Assembly: GCA_021816385.1 (NCBI GenBank)
Contig: JAKAYJ010000036.1
Coordinates: 1-9,768 of the forward strand
Length of the DNA stretch: 9,768 nt
Source of the DNA: Thermoplasmata archaeon
GTDB lineage: Archaea; Thermoplasmatota; Thermoplasmata; Thermoplasmatales; Thermoplasmataceae
Reading direction: 5' to 3'
In this document: positions 1-5,452 of the stretch, piece by piece
Position numbering within the stretch: position 1 is the stretch's first letter
Layout: the number at the start of each line of letters is the position of its first letter
The notes under the pieces: model-generated
The model's input: only the letters and a program-made list of their open reading frames with translations
The model's database searches: none
Told to the model about the DNA's origin: nothing
Position numbers and translations under genes: made by a program

Positions 1-1
1 G

Positions 2-220
2 TCGATGCTGGTGATGATCCTCCTGACGGATATGTTCATAAATATTGAGGTCACAGGAACCAACGGACTTAGATTTTTCTTCCTGAAAGAGGGGAGAAAC
101 AGTACCTTTGAGGAATTTCTACTGCTGATGTTTTCCCTTGTGATCCTAAGTGTGGTAGATTTTATCCTGGAGTGGAGATTGAGCCGGAAAATGAATCTGC
201 TTGACATTCTAAAGCAATAA
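2..220 (+). CDS. 3' fragment of a membrane protein, probably ABC-transporter permease (C-terminus)
   Basis: The reading frame is open from the window edge to a TAA at 218-220, so this is the last 73 or so codons of a gene that starts outside the window. The ATG at position 5 is just an internal codon as far as can be seen. The fragment has a hydrophobic helix near its end (about residues 37-55, LLLMFSLVILSVVDFIL) followed by a basic tail (EWRLSRKM). An earlier hydrophobic stretch leads into a TNGLRFFFL segment. This order (…TDMF…NGL…, a last helix with an Asp, then an ExRLxR-type tail) resembles the C-terminus of nitrate/sulfonate-type binding-protein-dependent permeases of ABC transporters. 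That family call is an inference from a short pattern; only a membrane protein C-terminus is directly visible. It converges on the CPBP-like gene with 27 bases between the stops and no convincing terminator hairpin or long T-run. Confidence 0.5.
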   Translation, partial: SMLVMILLTDMFINIEVTGTNGLRFFFLKEGRNSTFEEFLLLMFSLVILSVVDFILEWRLSRKMNLLDILKQ

Positions 221-247
221 GTTTGAAATTGTAATTTTAGTGCATTA

Positions 248-883
248 TTATGAAGGCACGAGTGTGTAGAAGAAAGCTGCAGGTAATGGAGGTATGAAGA
301 TTACCATCATCAGCAGGCTTATCTGCAAGGTCATTGATATGTATATCGATTTACTGACTGCATATAATCCAATATATATGAGACCAATGGCAAATGAATC
401 CAGTATGAATAATGGGAAATACCATCCAGGAAATCCAGGTAATGCGTTGATCAGGACAACAAAATAATATCCTTCGTAGAATAGGGCTGATATTATTATT
501 GACGTTCCCCGCTTGAAGTATAGATTCAGTGTCTCGATTCCAACCAGTGCAAATATGGTTTGCTCAAAGAATGAGGGGTAGTAGAATGATTCCATTAGAT
601 ATGATACTTCAGCTGTCCCAAGGTTCATCACCAGTATAATATAGACCCAGACGAACAGTGCGGAAACAAGGAGTATTATCCATTTCAACGAAACCAGTCC
701 CCTAAGTATTTTCTTTCCATTCAATCCGTAAAGTGACAGGAATGTGATTGAAAATAGTGGCTCAATCAGTATGATGTAAAAGAAATATTTTCCAAAATTA
801 CTGTACCTGTATGTCAGGAAATTAAGAAGAACTGATAAAGTGAGTATGGAGATGCCAAAAATAAAAGTTCCCTTCTTTTCCAT
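248..883 (-). CDS. CPBP-like (Abi-fold) integral membrane protein lacking the protease motifs
   Basis: A 211-residue protein with about six to seven membrane helices (about 7-25, 33-53, 65-86, 104-117, 126-143, 156-175, 182-200). The second half follows the pattern of CPBP intramembrane proteases: a helix opening with FFEQTIF, a short loop with a basic end (FKRGTS), a helix ISALFYEGYY, then a Gly-rich helix (DSFAIGLIYIGLY) and a final helix. In active members these hold EExxxR, FxxxH and HxxxN. Here E107 is followed by Q108 and the Arg position is Ala; F135 is followed four residues on by Y139 rather than His; and there is no HxxxN. If the family call is right, it is a non-catalytic relative. 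It is last in the oxidase operon, 6 bases after the ctaB stop. Its ATG has no clear Shine-Dalgarno sequence and lies inside a perfect hairpin, so expression may depend on ribosomes arriving from ctaB. A role in oxidase biogenesis is only suggested by position. Alternative: an unrelated polytopic membrane protein. Confidence 0.55.
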   Translation of the reverse strand: MEKKGTFIFGISILTLSVLLNFLTYRYSNFGKYFFYIILIEPLFSITFLSLYGLNGKKILRGLVSLKWIILLVSALFVWVYIILVMNLGTAEVSYLMESFYYPSFFEQTIFALVGIETLNLYFKRGTSIIISALFYEGYYFVVLINALPGFPGWYFPLFILDSFAIGLIYIGLYAVSKSIYISMTLQISLLMMVIFIPPLPAAFFYTLVPS

Positions 884-903
884 ATTGATCTATTTCAATA
901 TGG
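880..903 (-). promoter_or_regulatory. Perfect 9-bp inverted repeat spanning ctaB stop and next start codon
   Basis: Arms CCATATTGA (880-888) and TCAATATGG (895-903) are exact reverse complements with a 6-base spacer. On the transcript the ctaB stop codon UAG (892-890) falls in the loop and the AUG of the CPBP-like gene (883-881) is buried in the 3' arm. A ribosome finishing ctaB would melt the stem, so this could be a translational-coupling hairpin. The repeat is seen directly; the function is inferred. Confidence 0.6.
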
Positions 904-1771
904 TAAAAGTGGATATTATGATTAAGATCAGAGCTATGGTAAGATATCCGTTTGTATAGGAAAAAAGCTTCCTGTACTCCTTGGCTTCTCCCTTTCGCCT
1001 GAAATAATAATATGATGGAACAAGGATCCACAGTGCCAGAGGAACAGACGCCAATCCATAGATGAGATTCAGCCCAATTCGTGTATAGACAAATGGAATG
1101 ATGGTTACTATGGCAAGAAAAATGGAATTTATCAAAATGTATTTTCTGGTAACTGCAACTCCCTTGACAGCTGGTAGCATTGGTATATTTGCGGAAGAAT
1201 AATCATCCCTGTATTTTATGGCCAGTGACCAGAAGTGAGTCGGTGTCCATACAAAGACCAGAACCGCTATGAATATTGCTGCAGGAGTTACGGTTCCTGA
1301 TATTGCGGCTGAGCCAGCAAGTGCAGGAAAGCTTCCTGCAACTCCTCCAAATACAATATTCAGGTCAGTCCTTCTTTTCAGCACTACTGTATACAGAAAG
1401 GCATAGCTGAGGAAACCTGCTATTATGTAGATGACTGAAATATAATTGAGAAATGAGAACCCAACTATCATGGATGTCGCAAACAGAGCTATAAGGAGAA
1501 TGATCATCTTTGATTTGTTCCTGTAAACAACCTTTCTCCTGTTTGAAACTCGTTCCATTTTTGAATCAATGTCTGTATCATATATGTTGTTGAAAACTCC
1601 TGATGCCATTGAGGCAAGTGAGCCCGATACAAGGAGTGGAATCAGAAAAATTATATCCTTGAATGATCCTGTGTATGTGAAAAAACCTGCAACTGCAACC
1701 AGATCAATGAGAAATGTAATCTCAAGTTTAAAAATGTTGTTAAAAAAAGAAAAGTTCCATTTCTGTTCCAA
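890..1771 (-). CDS. ctaB: Protoheme IX farnesyltransferase (heme O synthase)
   Basis: A UbiA-family prenyltransferase of 293 residues, the usual length for CtaB/CyoE/Cox10. It transfers a farnesyl group from farnesyl diphosphate to the vinyl side chain of heme b, giving heme O for heme-copper oxidases. About nine membrane helices are visible. The first Asp-rich prenyl-diphosphate motif is N61-x3-D65-x3-D69 in NNIYDTDID, followed by the MERVSNRR segment that corresponds to MxRTxxRP in the family. The second conserved block is WTPTHFWSLA (175-184) followed by YRDDY (187-191) and IPMLP, very close to bacterial CtaB. The start is TTG at 1771-1769, immediately after the TAG of the copper protein gene and in the same frame. 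A GGTG (1781-1778) six bases upstream supports it, and the next Met (residue 56) would delete the first helix. No heme A synthase (ctaA) gene lies in this window. Confidence 0.95.
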   Translation of the reverse strand: MEQKWNFSFFNNIFKLEITFLIDLVAVAGFFTYTGSFKDIIFLIPLLVSGSLASMASGVFNNIYDTDIDSKMERVSNRRKVVYRNKSKMIILLIALFATSMIVGFSFLNYISVIYIIAGFLSYAFLYTVVLKRRTDLNIVFGGVAGSFPALAGSAAISGTVTPAAIFIAVLVFVWTPTHFWSLAIKYRDDYSSANIPMLPAVKGVAVTRKYILINSIFLAIVTIIPFVYTRIGLNLIYGLASVPLALWILVPSYYYFRRKGEAKEYRKLFSYTNGYLTIALILIIISTFTILK

Positions 1772-2437
1772 CTAAAACACCGGCAAGTCTCTTGCTTCTA
1801 AATTAACTTCAGTCTTCACCAGGTTGTGAAGATTGAAAGTGTTTAATAGGTTTAACGGTGACAGAGATGGGTTTCCATTGCTTTTATGTGCATTGTGACC
1901 CGCAATTGGCTGGGATACAATGGACGATGATGCTGTTCCACTGGCCGTGCCATTTACCTGTATTCTTGCAAGCATTGTTGTAGGATGTACCTCACACCAG
2001 TATGTATAATTTCCAGGCTGGAAGAATATATAGGATTTTGATACCGGATGACCGGGTATTTGTGTTAGTTCTCCAGTTGTTACAATGGTTAAACCAGTAG
2101 CAGCATTTTCATATGCAGTCAGAACAGTTCCAGGAACATAATTTTTATCCTTATTAATTGTTAATGTGTGTGGGAGATTGTCTTCCTCTATAACTGTGAA
2201 ACAGATCTTGTAGTCAAGCGGAAGATATAATGTTGGATTAATTGGACCGTGAGAATAGTTCCATCCACTTGCATCAGCGTATATAGTTTCATTTATTGTT
2301 CCTTTTACCTTAAGTCCAGCTGGGTCTATCAAGCCTCCTCCAGAAGAAGTAGGTGCAGATAGAACAAATGTCAATGACAACCCAACAAGAAGAATTATTA
2401 CTATTCCATATACTACTCCTAATTTTCCTTTATTCAA
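1772..2437 (-). CDS. Membrane-anchored type-1 blue copper protein (plastocyanin/amicyanin-like cupredoxin)
   Basis: Probably the periplasm-side electron donor to the oxidase encoded just upstream. A hydrophobic segment (about 8-27) forms a signal anchor, followed by a Gly/Ser-rich linker and a cupredoxin domain. Copper ligands are visible: His90 in LPHTLTI, then Cys148, His151 and Met155 in YWCEVHPTTM (numbered from the TTG start). The C-x2-H-x3-M spacing differs from rusticyanin and sulfocyanin (C-x4-H-x4-M) and lies between amicyanin (C-x2-H-x2-M) and plastocyanin (C-x2-H-x4-M). After the ligand loop comes an unusual tail of about 60 residues rich in Ser, Asn, His and Leu. The frame can be extended to a GTG at 2446, but that codon lies inside the ribosome binding site GGAGGTGA, whose spacing to the TTG at 2437-2435 is 5 bases. 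The protein is therefore most likely 221 residues. The lone Cys in the ligand loop excludes a CuA centre. Confidence 0.87.
   Translation of the reverse strand: MNKGKLGVVYGIVIILLVGLSLTFVLSAPTSSGGGLIDPAGLKVKGTINETIYADASGWNYSHGPINPTLYLPLDYKICFTVIEEDNLPHTLTINKDKNYVPGTVLTAYENAATGLTIVTTGELTQIPGHPVSKSYIFFQPGNYTYWCEVHPTTMLARIQVNGTASGTASSSIVSQPIAGHNAHKSNGNPSLSPLNLLNTFNLHNLVKTEVNLEARDLPVF
1778..1781 (-). promoter_or_regulatory. Ribosome binding site supporting the TTG start of ctaB
   Basis: The transcript reads GGTG six bases before TTG at 1771-1769. This matches part of the archaeal anti-Shine-Dalgarno complement (GGAGGTGA). It is the main support for a non-ATG start directly after the TAG of the preceding gene. 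Confidence 0.55.
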
Positions 2438-2438
2438 A

Positions 2439-4160
2439 TTATTCACCTCCTACAGCTGACGGATTCCCAAGAGGTTCTGGTTTCTGTTCCAGTGATGGTT
2501 CTTCGTTGTTATATGTATCTTCGAAAGCATTGTTTGTTGTTGTACTTGGCTCATCAAGCATGGACTTTATAAGGTTTGCAAGGAAGAACAGCTGACCGAT
2601 TCCGATAATGACTCCACCTGCGATAGCAATATCCTGATATACCTGGAATCTTGCAAAGTATCCAGATACGTATCTGGGCATGCCGAGGAACCCTCCTATG
2701 GTCCATCCCATTGACATTATGAATGATCCGATTGCAGTTAGGGCCATGTGCCATGTGGCGAGACGCTGGTCATACTTCCTGCCCCTGGTTATTGTTGGCC
2801 ACAGCATATATACTGAGGCAAAGATGATTCCGGTAGTGATTCCCATGAAGATGAAATGGAAATGCCCCGTAACCCAGTATGTTCCATGTACCTGTATATT
2901 CACGACTAGCATTGATTGCATAACCCCTGTTATTCCACCTATTATGAAATCAAATATTCCATTGATTACAAACAGCATTGGTGTTGAGAGTCGAATTTTG
3001 TCCGCAGTCCACATAGATGCTATATAGTTGAATATGGTGATTGCAGACGGGATAACTACAAGGAATGATGCTGTTGAAAAGAACAATCCCCACTGAATGC
3101 CAAAGCCTGAATTCAGTAGATGATGTCCCCATACCAGTTCTGATAATGGCATCAATAATGCCAGACCGACCACTCCAGAAGTATAACTGAATATCTTTTT
3201 ACCTGTGAATTTTGGTATAATTTCGTAAATCAATCCAAATTCCGGCAGGATTGCAATATATACGATTGGATGCCCCCATATCCAGAACAGTTCTGCAAAC
3301 GACAGTGGAGAACTTGCACCTGCGACACCGGTGAAAAATATGGGGTTGAAGAAATCATAGAACAGCATTACTAGAGCGGACATAAGGAAAGGTGCAGAGG
3401 CCAGGAACATCAATAATGTGAAAAGTACACTCCATGCAAATAGAGGCATTTTCGTAAGTGGTACATTATCACCACGATCCATTATGATCATTCTTATCAC
3501 AACTATTGCAGCGATTGTTATACCGATGAATATCATTTCCAGACCTATAACGGCAAGCCAGTTGTAAGCTCCAGCTCCATATGGGTTCAACTGAAGAGCG
3601 AGTGGTGGGTAGAAATACCATCTTGTGGATGTCCTGGAAAGAAGGATAAAGACACCGCCTAGTAGATATATCCAGAATGCCGTAGATGAAATTGAACCAT
3701 ATTTATCAGCCTTTACCTTCAGGAATGAAGGAAGCAGATAGTAGGCTATTCCCATTGCTCCACCAAGAGCCCACATATATATCATAAGTATTGAGTGCTC
3801 TGTTGTCAGCACGTCGTAAAGTACTTCTCTACCAGCAAAAAGAGTTGGATTCGGTTCAACAAGACTCACTCTCATCAACAAGCCGAATGATCCAGCTATG
3901 AAGAAGAATACTATTGCGCTCATTATATATCTCATTCCAATGCTTTTGGAATCATTCAGAACAAAATTGTTTGGAGATAGGAATCCTCCATTCTTCTTAT
4001 TTTCTCTCAGGTAGGAACCGTAATCATAGTAATTATCCTCATTTGCTGCAACGTCTGCCTCTGTTTTTGCATTCAAGTATTTATAATACATGAAGAATAG
4101 AATTGCAAAACCTATTGAAAGAATCAGGGATAACTCAACAAGAAGTGTGGTTGATGACAT
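2439..4160 (-). CDS. Heme-copper terminal oxidase subunit I, B-type-like
   Basis: The catalytic subunit that reduces oxygen to water at a heme-CuB site and pumps protons. It has 573 residues and about 13 membrane helices. Low-spin heme ligands: H122 (TTEHSILM) and H435; high-spin heme ligand: H433 in TGHFHF. CuB ligands: H297 in WGHPIVY, with Y301 at the cross-linked Tyr position, and H346/H347 in VWGHHLL. The GMPRY motif (493-497) is present. The Glu of HPEVY is Ile299 and the K-channel Lys of PTGIKIF is Thr375 (PSAITIF); both are typical of B-type enzymes such as Thermus ba3, whose GHPIVY is identical. An extra N-terminal helix (about 5-27) is joined by a charged loop (about 31-60) to a start resembling A-type oxidases. 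The last 35 residues are polar and acidic. The ATG overlaps the subunit II stop by one base (TAATG), preceded by GGTGG. The last codons GGA GGT GAA also form the ribosome binding site of the copper protein gene. Confidence 0.96.
   Translation of the reverse strand: MSSTTLLVELSLILSIGFAILFFMYYKYLNAKTEADVAANEDNYYDYGSYLRENKKNGGFLSPNNFVLNDSKSIGMRYIMSAIVFFFIAGSFGLLMRVSLVEPNPTLFAGREVLYDVLTTEHSILMIYMWALGGAMGIAYYLLPSFLKVKADKYGSISSTAFWIYLLGGVFILLSRTSTRWYFYPPLALQLNPYGAGAYNWLAVIGLEMIFIGITIAAIVVIRMIIMDRGDNVPLTKMPLFAWSVLFTLLMFLASAPFLMSALVMLFYDFFNPIFFTGVAGASSPLSFAELFWIWGHPIVYIAILPEFGLIYEIIPKFTGKKIFSYTSGVVGLALLMPLSELVWGHHLLNSGFGIQWGLFFSTASFLVVIPSAITIFNYIASMWTADKIRLSTPMLFVINGIFDFIIGGITGVMQSMLVVNIQVHGTYWVTGHFHFIFMGITTGIIFASVYMLWPTITRGRKYDQRLATWHMALTAIGSFIMSMGWTIGGFLGMPRYVSGYFARFQVYQDIAIAGGVIIGIGQLFFLANLIKSMLDEPSTTTNNAFEDTYNNEEPSLEQKPEPLGNPSAVGGE
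2443..2450 (-). promoter_or_regulatory. Ribosome binding site of the blue copper gene, inside the subunit I stop region
   Basis: The transcript carries GGAGGTGA, a full-length match to the archaeal Shine-Dalgarno consensus, 5 bases before TTG at 2437-2435. It is made of the last three sense codons (Gly-Gly-Glu) of oxidase subunit I. It rules out the GTG at 2446-2444, which sits within it. Confidence 0.85.
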
Positions 4161-4639
4161 TACTTAACCACCGTCAAATATCCTCTCATGAGGTAATGAT
4201 CGTACCCACAGTACTCTACACACTCGAATATGAACACACCGGTATGAATTGGCGTGAATGTTATGGAATTATTCTGCCCTGGTACTGCATAGATCTGGAT
4301 GTCAAACTGTGCTATATAGAGGTCGTGTATAACCGCAAATTGATGAGAACCTTTCGAAGAACTGACAATCAGTGTGTAAGTCGTATTGACATGTATGGTT
4401 AATGAATCAGTACAGGTATGCGTCCCTGTGGCATTTTCCTTTGTAAAGATCCATGCCCACTGCTCCCCGGTAACGTCAATGATATGATTGTCAGGGTTTA
4501 TGTTCGTGTGGGGCGTCTCTTTTGTGGCTATAGAAAACGCAGGTAGACCAGTAGTATAAATATTTAATCCAGCTGCTGCACCCAGCACAACCAATACACC
4601 TATAAGCCATAATGCTTCAATTTTCATTTTTTTATTCAT
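4160..4639 (-). CDS. Heme-copper oxidase subunit II with CuA centre
   Basis: Accepts electrons at a binuclear CuA site on the outer membrane face and passes them to subunit I. All CuA ligands are visible: H105 in VIHDLY, then C140, E142 (backbone ligand), C144, H148 and M151 in CVEYCGYDHYLM. The aromatic motif GEQWAW (58-63) matches the family's electron-entry region. A single N-terminal helix (about 8-25) anchors a cupredoxin domain. At 159 residues it is close to the single-anchor subunit II of ba3-type oxidases and shorter than two-helix A-type subunits. The ATG (4639-4637) overlaps the stop of the small upstream gene (ATGA) and has a strong GGGAGG 7 bases upstream. It also overlaps the subunit I start by one base, implying coupled translation and matched amounts. 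Confidence 0.96.
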   Translation of the reverse strand: MNKKMKIEALWLIGVLVVLGAAAGLNIYTTGLPAFSIATKETPHTNINPDNHIIDVTGEQWAWIFTKENATGTHTCTDSLTIHVNTTYTLIVSSSKGSHQFAVIHDLYIAQFDIQIYAVPGQNNSITFTPIHTGVFIFECVEYCGYDHYLMRGYLTVVK

Positions 4640-4884
4640 CTAAAATCCTCCCACTGGTGACTCCTGTCTCCCTTCTTAAATACTGGATAGAACAGTAAAA
4701 GACTGGTAAAGACTCCAGAAGCTATTCCTGCTCCATACAAAGGAGAGGCATAGGTTGCCTCAATCTGCCCTTGTGTAGTCGCCTCATAACCTGTCAGGAA
4801 AATTGTCAACAGGATGCTGCTCACGATTCCAACAATTATAGAAATAATGAGGAAAATAGTTACAACATTTGCCCCTTTGCTCAT
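4636..4884 (-). CDS. Small two-helix membrane protein, first gene of the oxidase operon
   Basis: An 82-residue protein with two predicted helices (about 8-30 and 50-67) separated by a short polar loop and ending in a charged tail (KKGDRSHQWEDF). I do not recognise a family. It lies directly upstream of subunit II and overlaps it by 4 bases (ATGA). It has its own GGTGAT ribosome binding site (4892-4887) 2 bases before the ATG. By position and size it could be an accessory oxidase subunit, perhaps replacing the helix provided in ba3 oxidase by subunit IIa, since subunit II here has only one anchor. No heme or metal ligand pattern is evident: the only His (H76) is in the cytoplasmic-looking tail. 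Confidence 0.75.
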   Translation of the reverse strand: MSKGANVVTIFLIISIIVGIVSSILLTIFLTGYEATTQGQIEATYASPLYGAGIASGVFTSLLLFYPVFKKGDRSHQWEDFR

Positions 4885-4889
4885 AAATC

Positions 4890-4927
4890 ACCAATTATTA
4901 ATTTTTATTAATAGTTTATGTTTCGCC
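4890..4927 (-). promoter_or_regulatory. Candidate promoter of the oxidase operon
   Basis: Between the aMBF1 stop and the small membrane protein gene the minus strand reads GGCGAAA (4927-4921), a plausible purine-rich BRE, followed by an AT-rich block containing CATAAACTATTAATA (4920-4906). Initiation about 25 bases beyond the TATA-like element would give a very short leader carrying GGTGAT. The TATA match is imperfect, and read-through from aMBF1 is equally possible. Confidence 0.4.
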
Positions 4928-5368
4928 TCAGAACTTTTCAACCAGTTTTATTTTGAGAAAAAGCTCTATTTTCCTTGCTGTTTTTATATCAGGTTTAAGG
5001 CTCCCTCTTTCAATTGCTGCGATGGATGTTCTTTTCTCTTTTATTTTGGCGGCAAATTCATCCTGCGTCAAGCCCGTTTTTTCTCTTGTTTCCCTGATCA
5101 GGACAGCATAGTCAGGCACTATTTCAAGCTCATCTATGTCTGTCTCTCTACCTGGCTTCTTCCTGGGTTTTTGTTGCGGTATGAATACCGGTTGGGTACT
5201 TGTATTAGTTAGACTGTAGCTTGAAACGCTTTTGACAACCGGCTTATTCCTGTAATTTTCAATTGGAGTTCCAAATTTCTCGCAATTACTGCATACTGCC
5301 ATAACTGCCCCGTCAATTTTTACCTTCTTAAGATGATCGGTCTTTTTACCACATAATTCACATTCCAT
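4928..5368 (-). CDS. Archaeal multiprotein bridging factor 1 (zinc ribbon plus HTH)
   Basis: aMBF1 family, a conserved archaeal DNA-binding/co-regulatory protein. From the ATG at 5368-5366 it has 146 residues. The N-terminal zinc ribbon has C3-x2-C6 (CELCG) and C26-x2-C29 (VCSNCEKFG). A basic, Pro/Gln/Lys-rich linker follows (about 45-80). The C-terminal helix-turn-helix (about 85-146) is of the lambda-repressor/XRE type (LIRETREKTGLTQDEFAAKI, then SIAAIERGSLKPD). Length and order match the family. The frame extends to a GTG at 5377, but that codon lies within the ribosome binding site GGGAGTGA, which is 5 bases before the ATG. The gene sits between the S2P-like gene (84 bases away) and the oxidase operon (43 bases away), all on one strand; it could be transcribed alone or with its neighbours. 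Confidence 0.93.
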   Translation of the reverse strand: MECELCGKKTDHLKKVKIDGAVMAVCSNCEKFGTPIENYRNKPVVKSVSSYSLTNTSTQPVFIPQQKPRKKPGRETDIDELEIVPDYAVLIRETREKTGLTQDEFAAKIKEKRTSIAAIERGSLKPDIKTARKIELFLKIKLVEKF

Positions 5369-5373
5369 ACAAT

Positions 5374-5381
5374 TCACTCCC
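5374..5381 (-). promoter_or_regulatory. Ribosome binding site deciding the aMBF1 start
   Basis: GGGAGTGA on the transcript is one deletion from the consensus GGAGGTGA and stands 5 bases before ATG at 5368-5366, the same spacing as in the blue copper gene. The competing GTG start (5377-5375) is part of this element. Confidence 0.75.
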
Positions 5382-5403
5382 TTTAATTTGTCATTTTCAT
5401 TAT

Positions 5404-5429
5404 GCTTATTTACTTTTTTCCTTTTCGGG
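5404..5429 (-). promoter_or_regulatory. Candidate aMBF1 promoter (BRE/TATA-like)
   Basis: In the 84-base gap upstream of aMBF1 the minus strand carries CCCGAAAAGG and then AAAAAAGTAAATAAGC. A purine-rich BRE-like stretch followed by a TATA-like AGTAAATAAG would place initiation near 5385, giving a leader of roughly 15-20 bases that contains the ribosome binding site. Assigned by composition and position only. Confidence 0.35.
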
Positions 5430-5452
5430 CATTTTTTGCATGATTATAACGT

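Noticed and set aside
221..247. Bidirectional terminator between the convergent genes
   Set aside because: Only a weak AAATT-GT-AATTT pairing and a four-T run are present, too little to call.
1783..1795. Small hairpin GCAAG-AGA-CTTGC just before the ctaB ribosome binding site
   Set aside because: Only five base pairs within coding sequence; easily expected by chance and it does not cover the start.
2438..2446. GTG start for the blue copper gene, three codons upstream of the chosen TTG
   Set aside because: The GTG is part of the GGAGGTGA ribosome binding site. Initiation there would leave the gene without a binding site and the TTG site unexplained.
2680..3027. Plus-strand open frame of 115 codons
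   Set aside because: It lies wholly inside oxidase subunit I, whose metal ligands are encoded here on the minus strand. The translation shows no family pattern and looks like a frame shadow.
4814..5212. Plus-strand open frame of 132 codons
   Set aside because: It is antisense to the well-supported aMBF1 gene and the start of the oxidase operon, and its translation resembles no known family.
5369..5377. GTG start for aMBF1
   Set aside because: It lies within GGGAGTGA. The ATG five bases after that element gives a protein starting MECELCG, as is usual for the family.
5404..5441. Tiny minus-strand reading frame of 11 codons upstream of aMBF1
   Set aside because: It is short, has no ribosome binding site and overlaps the likely promoter, so there is no reason to think it is translated.
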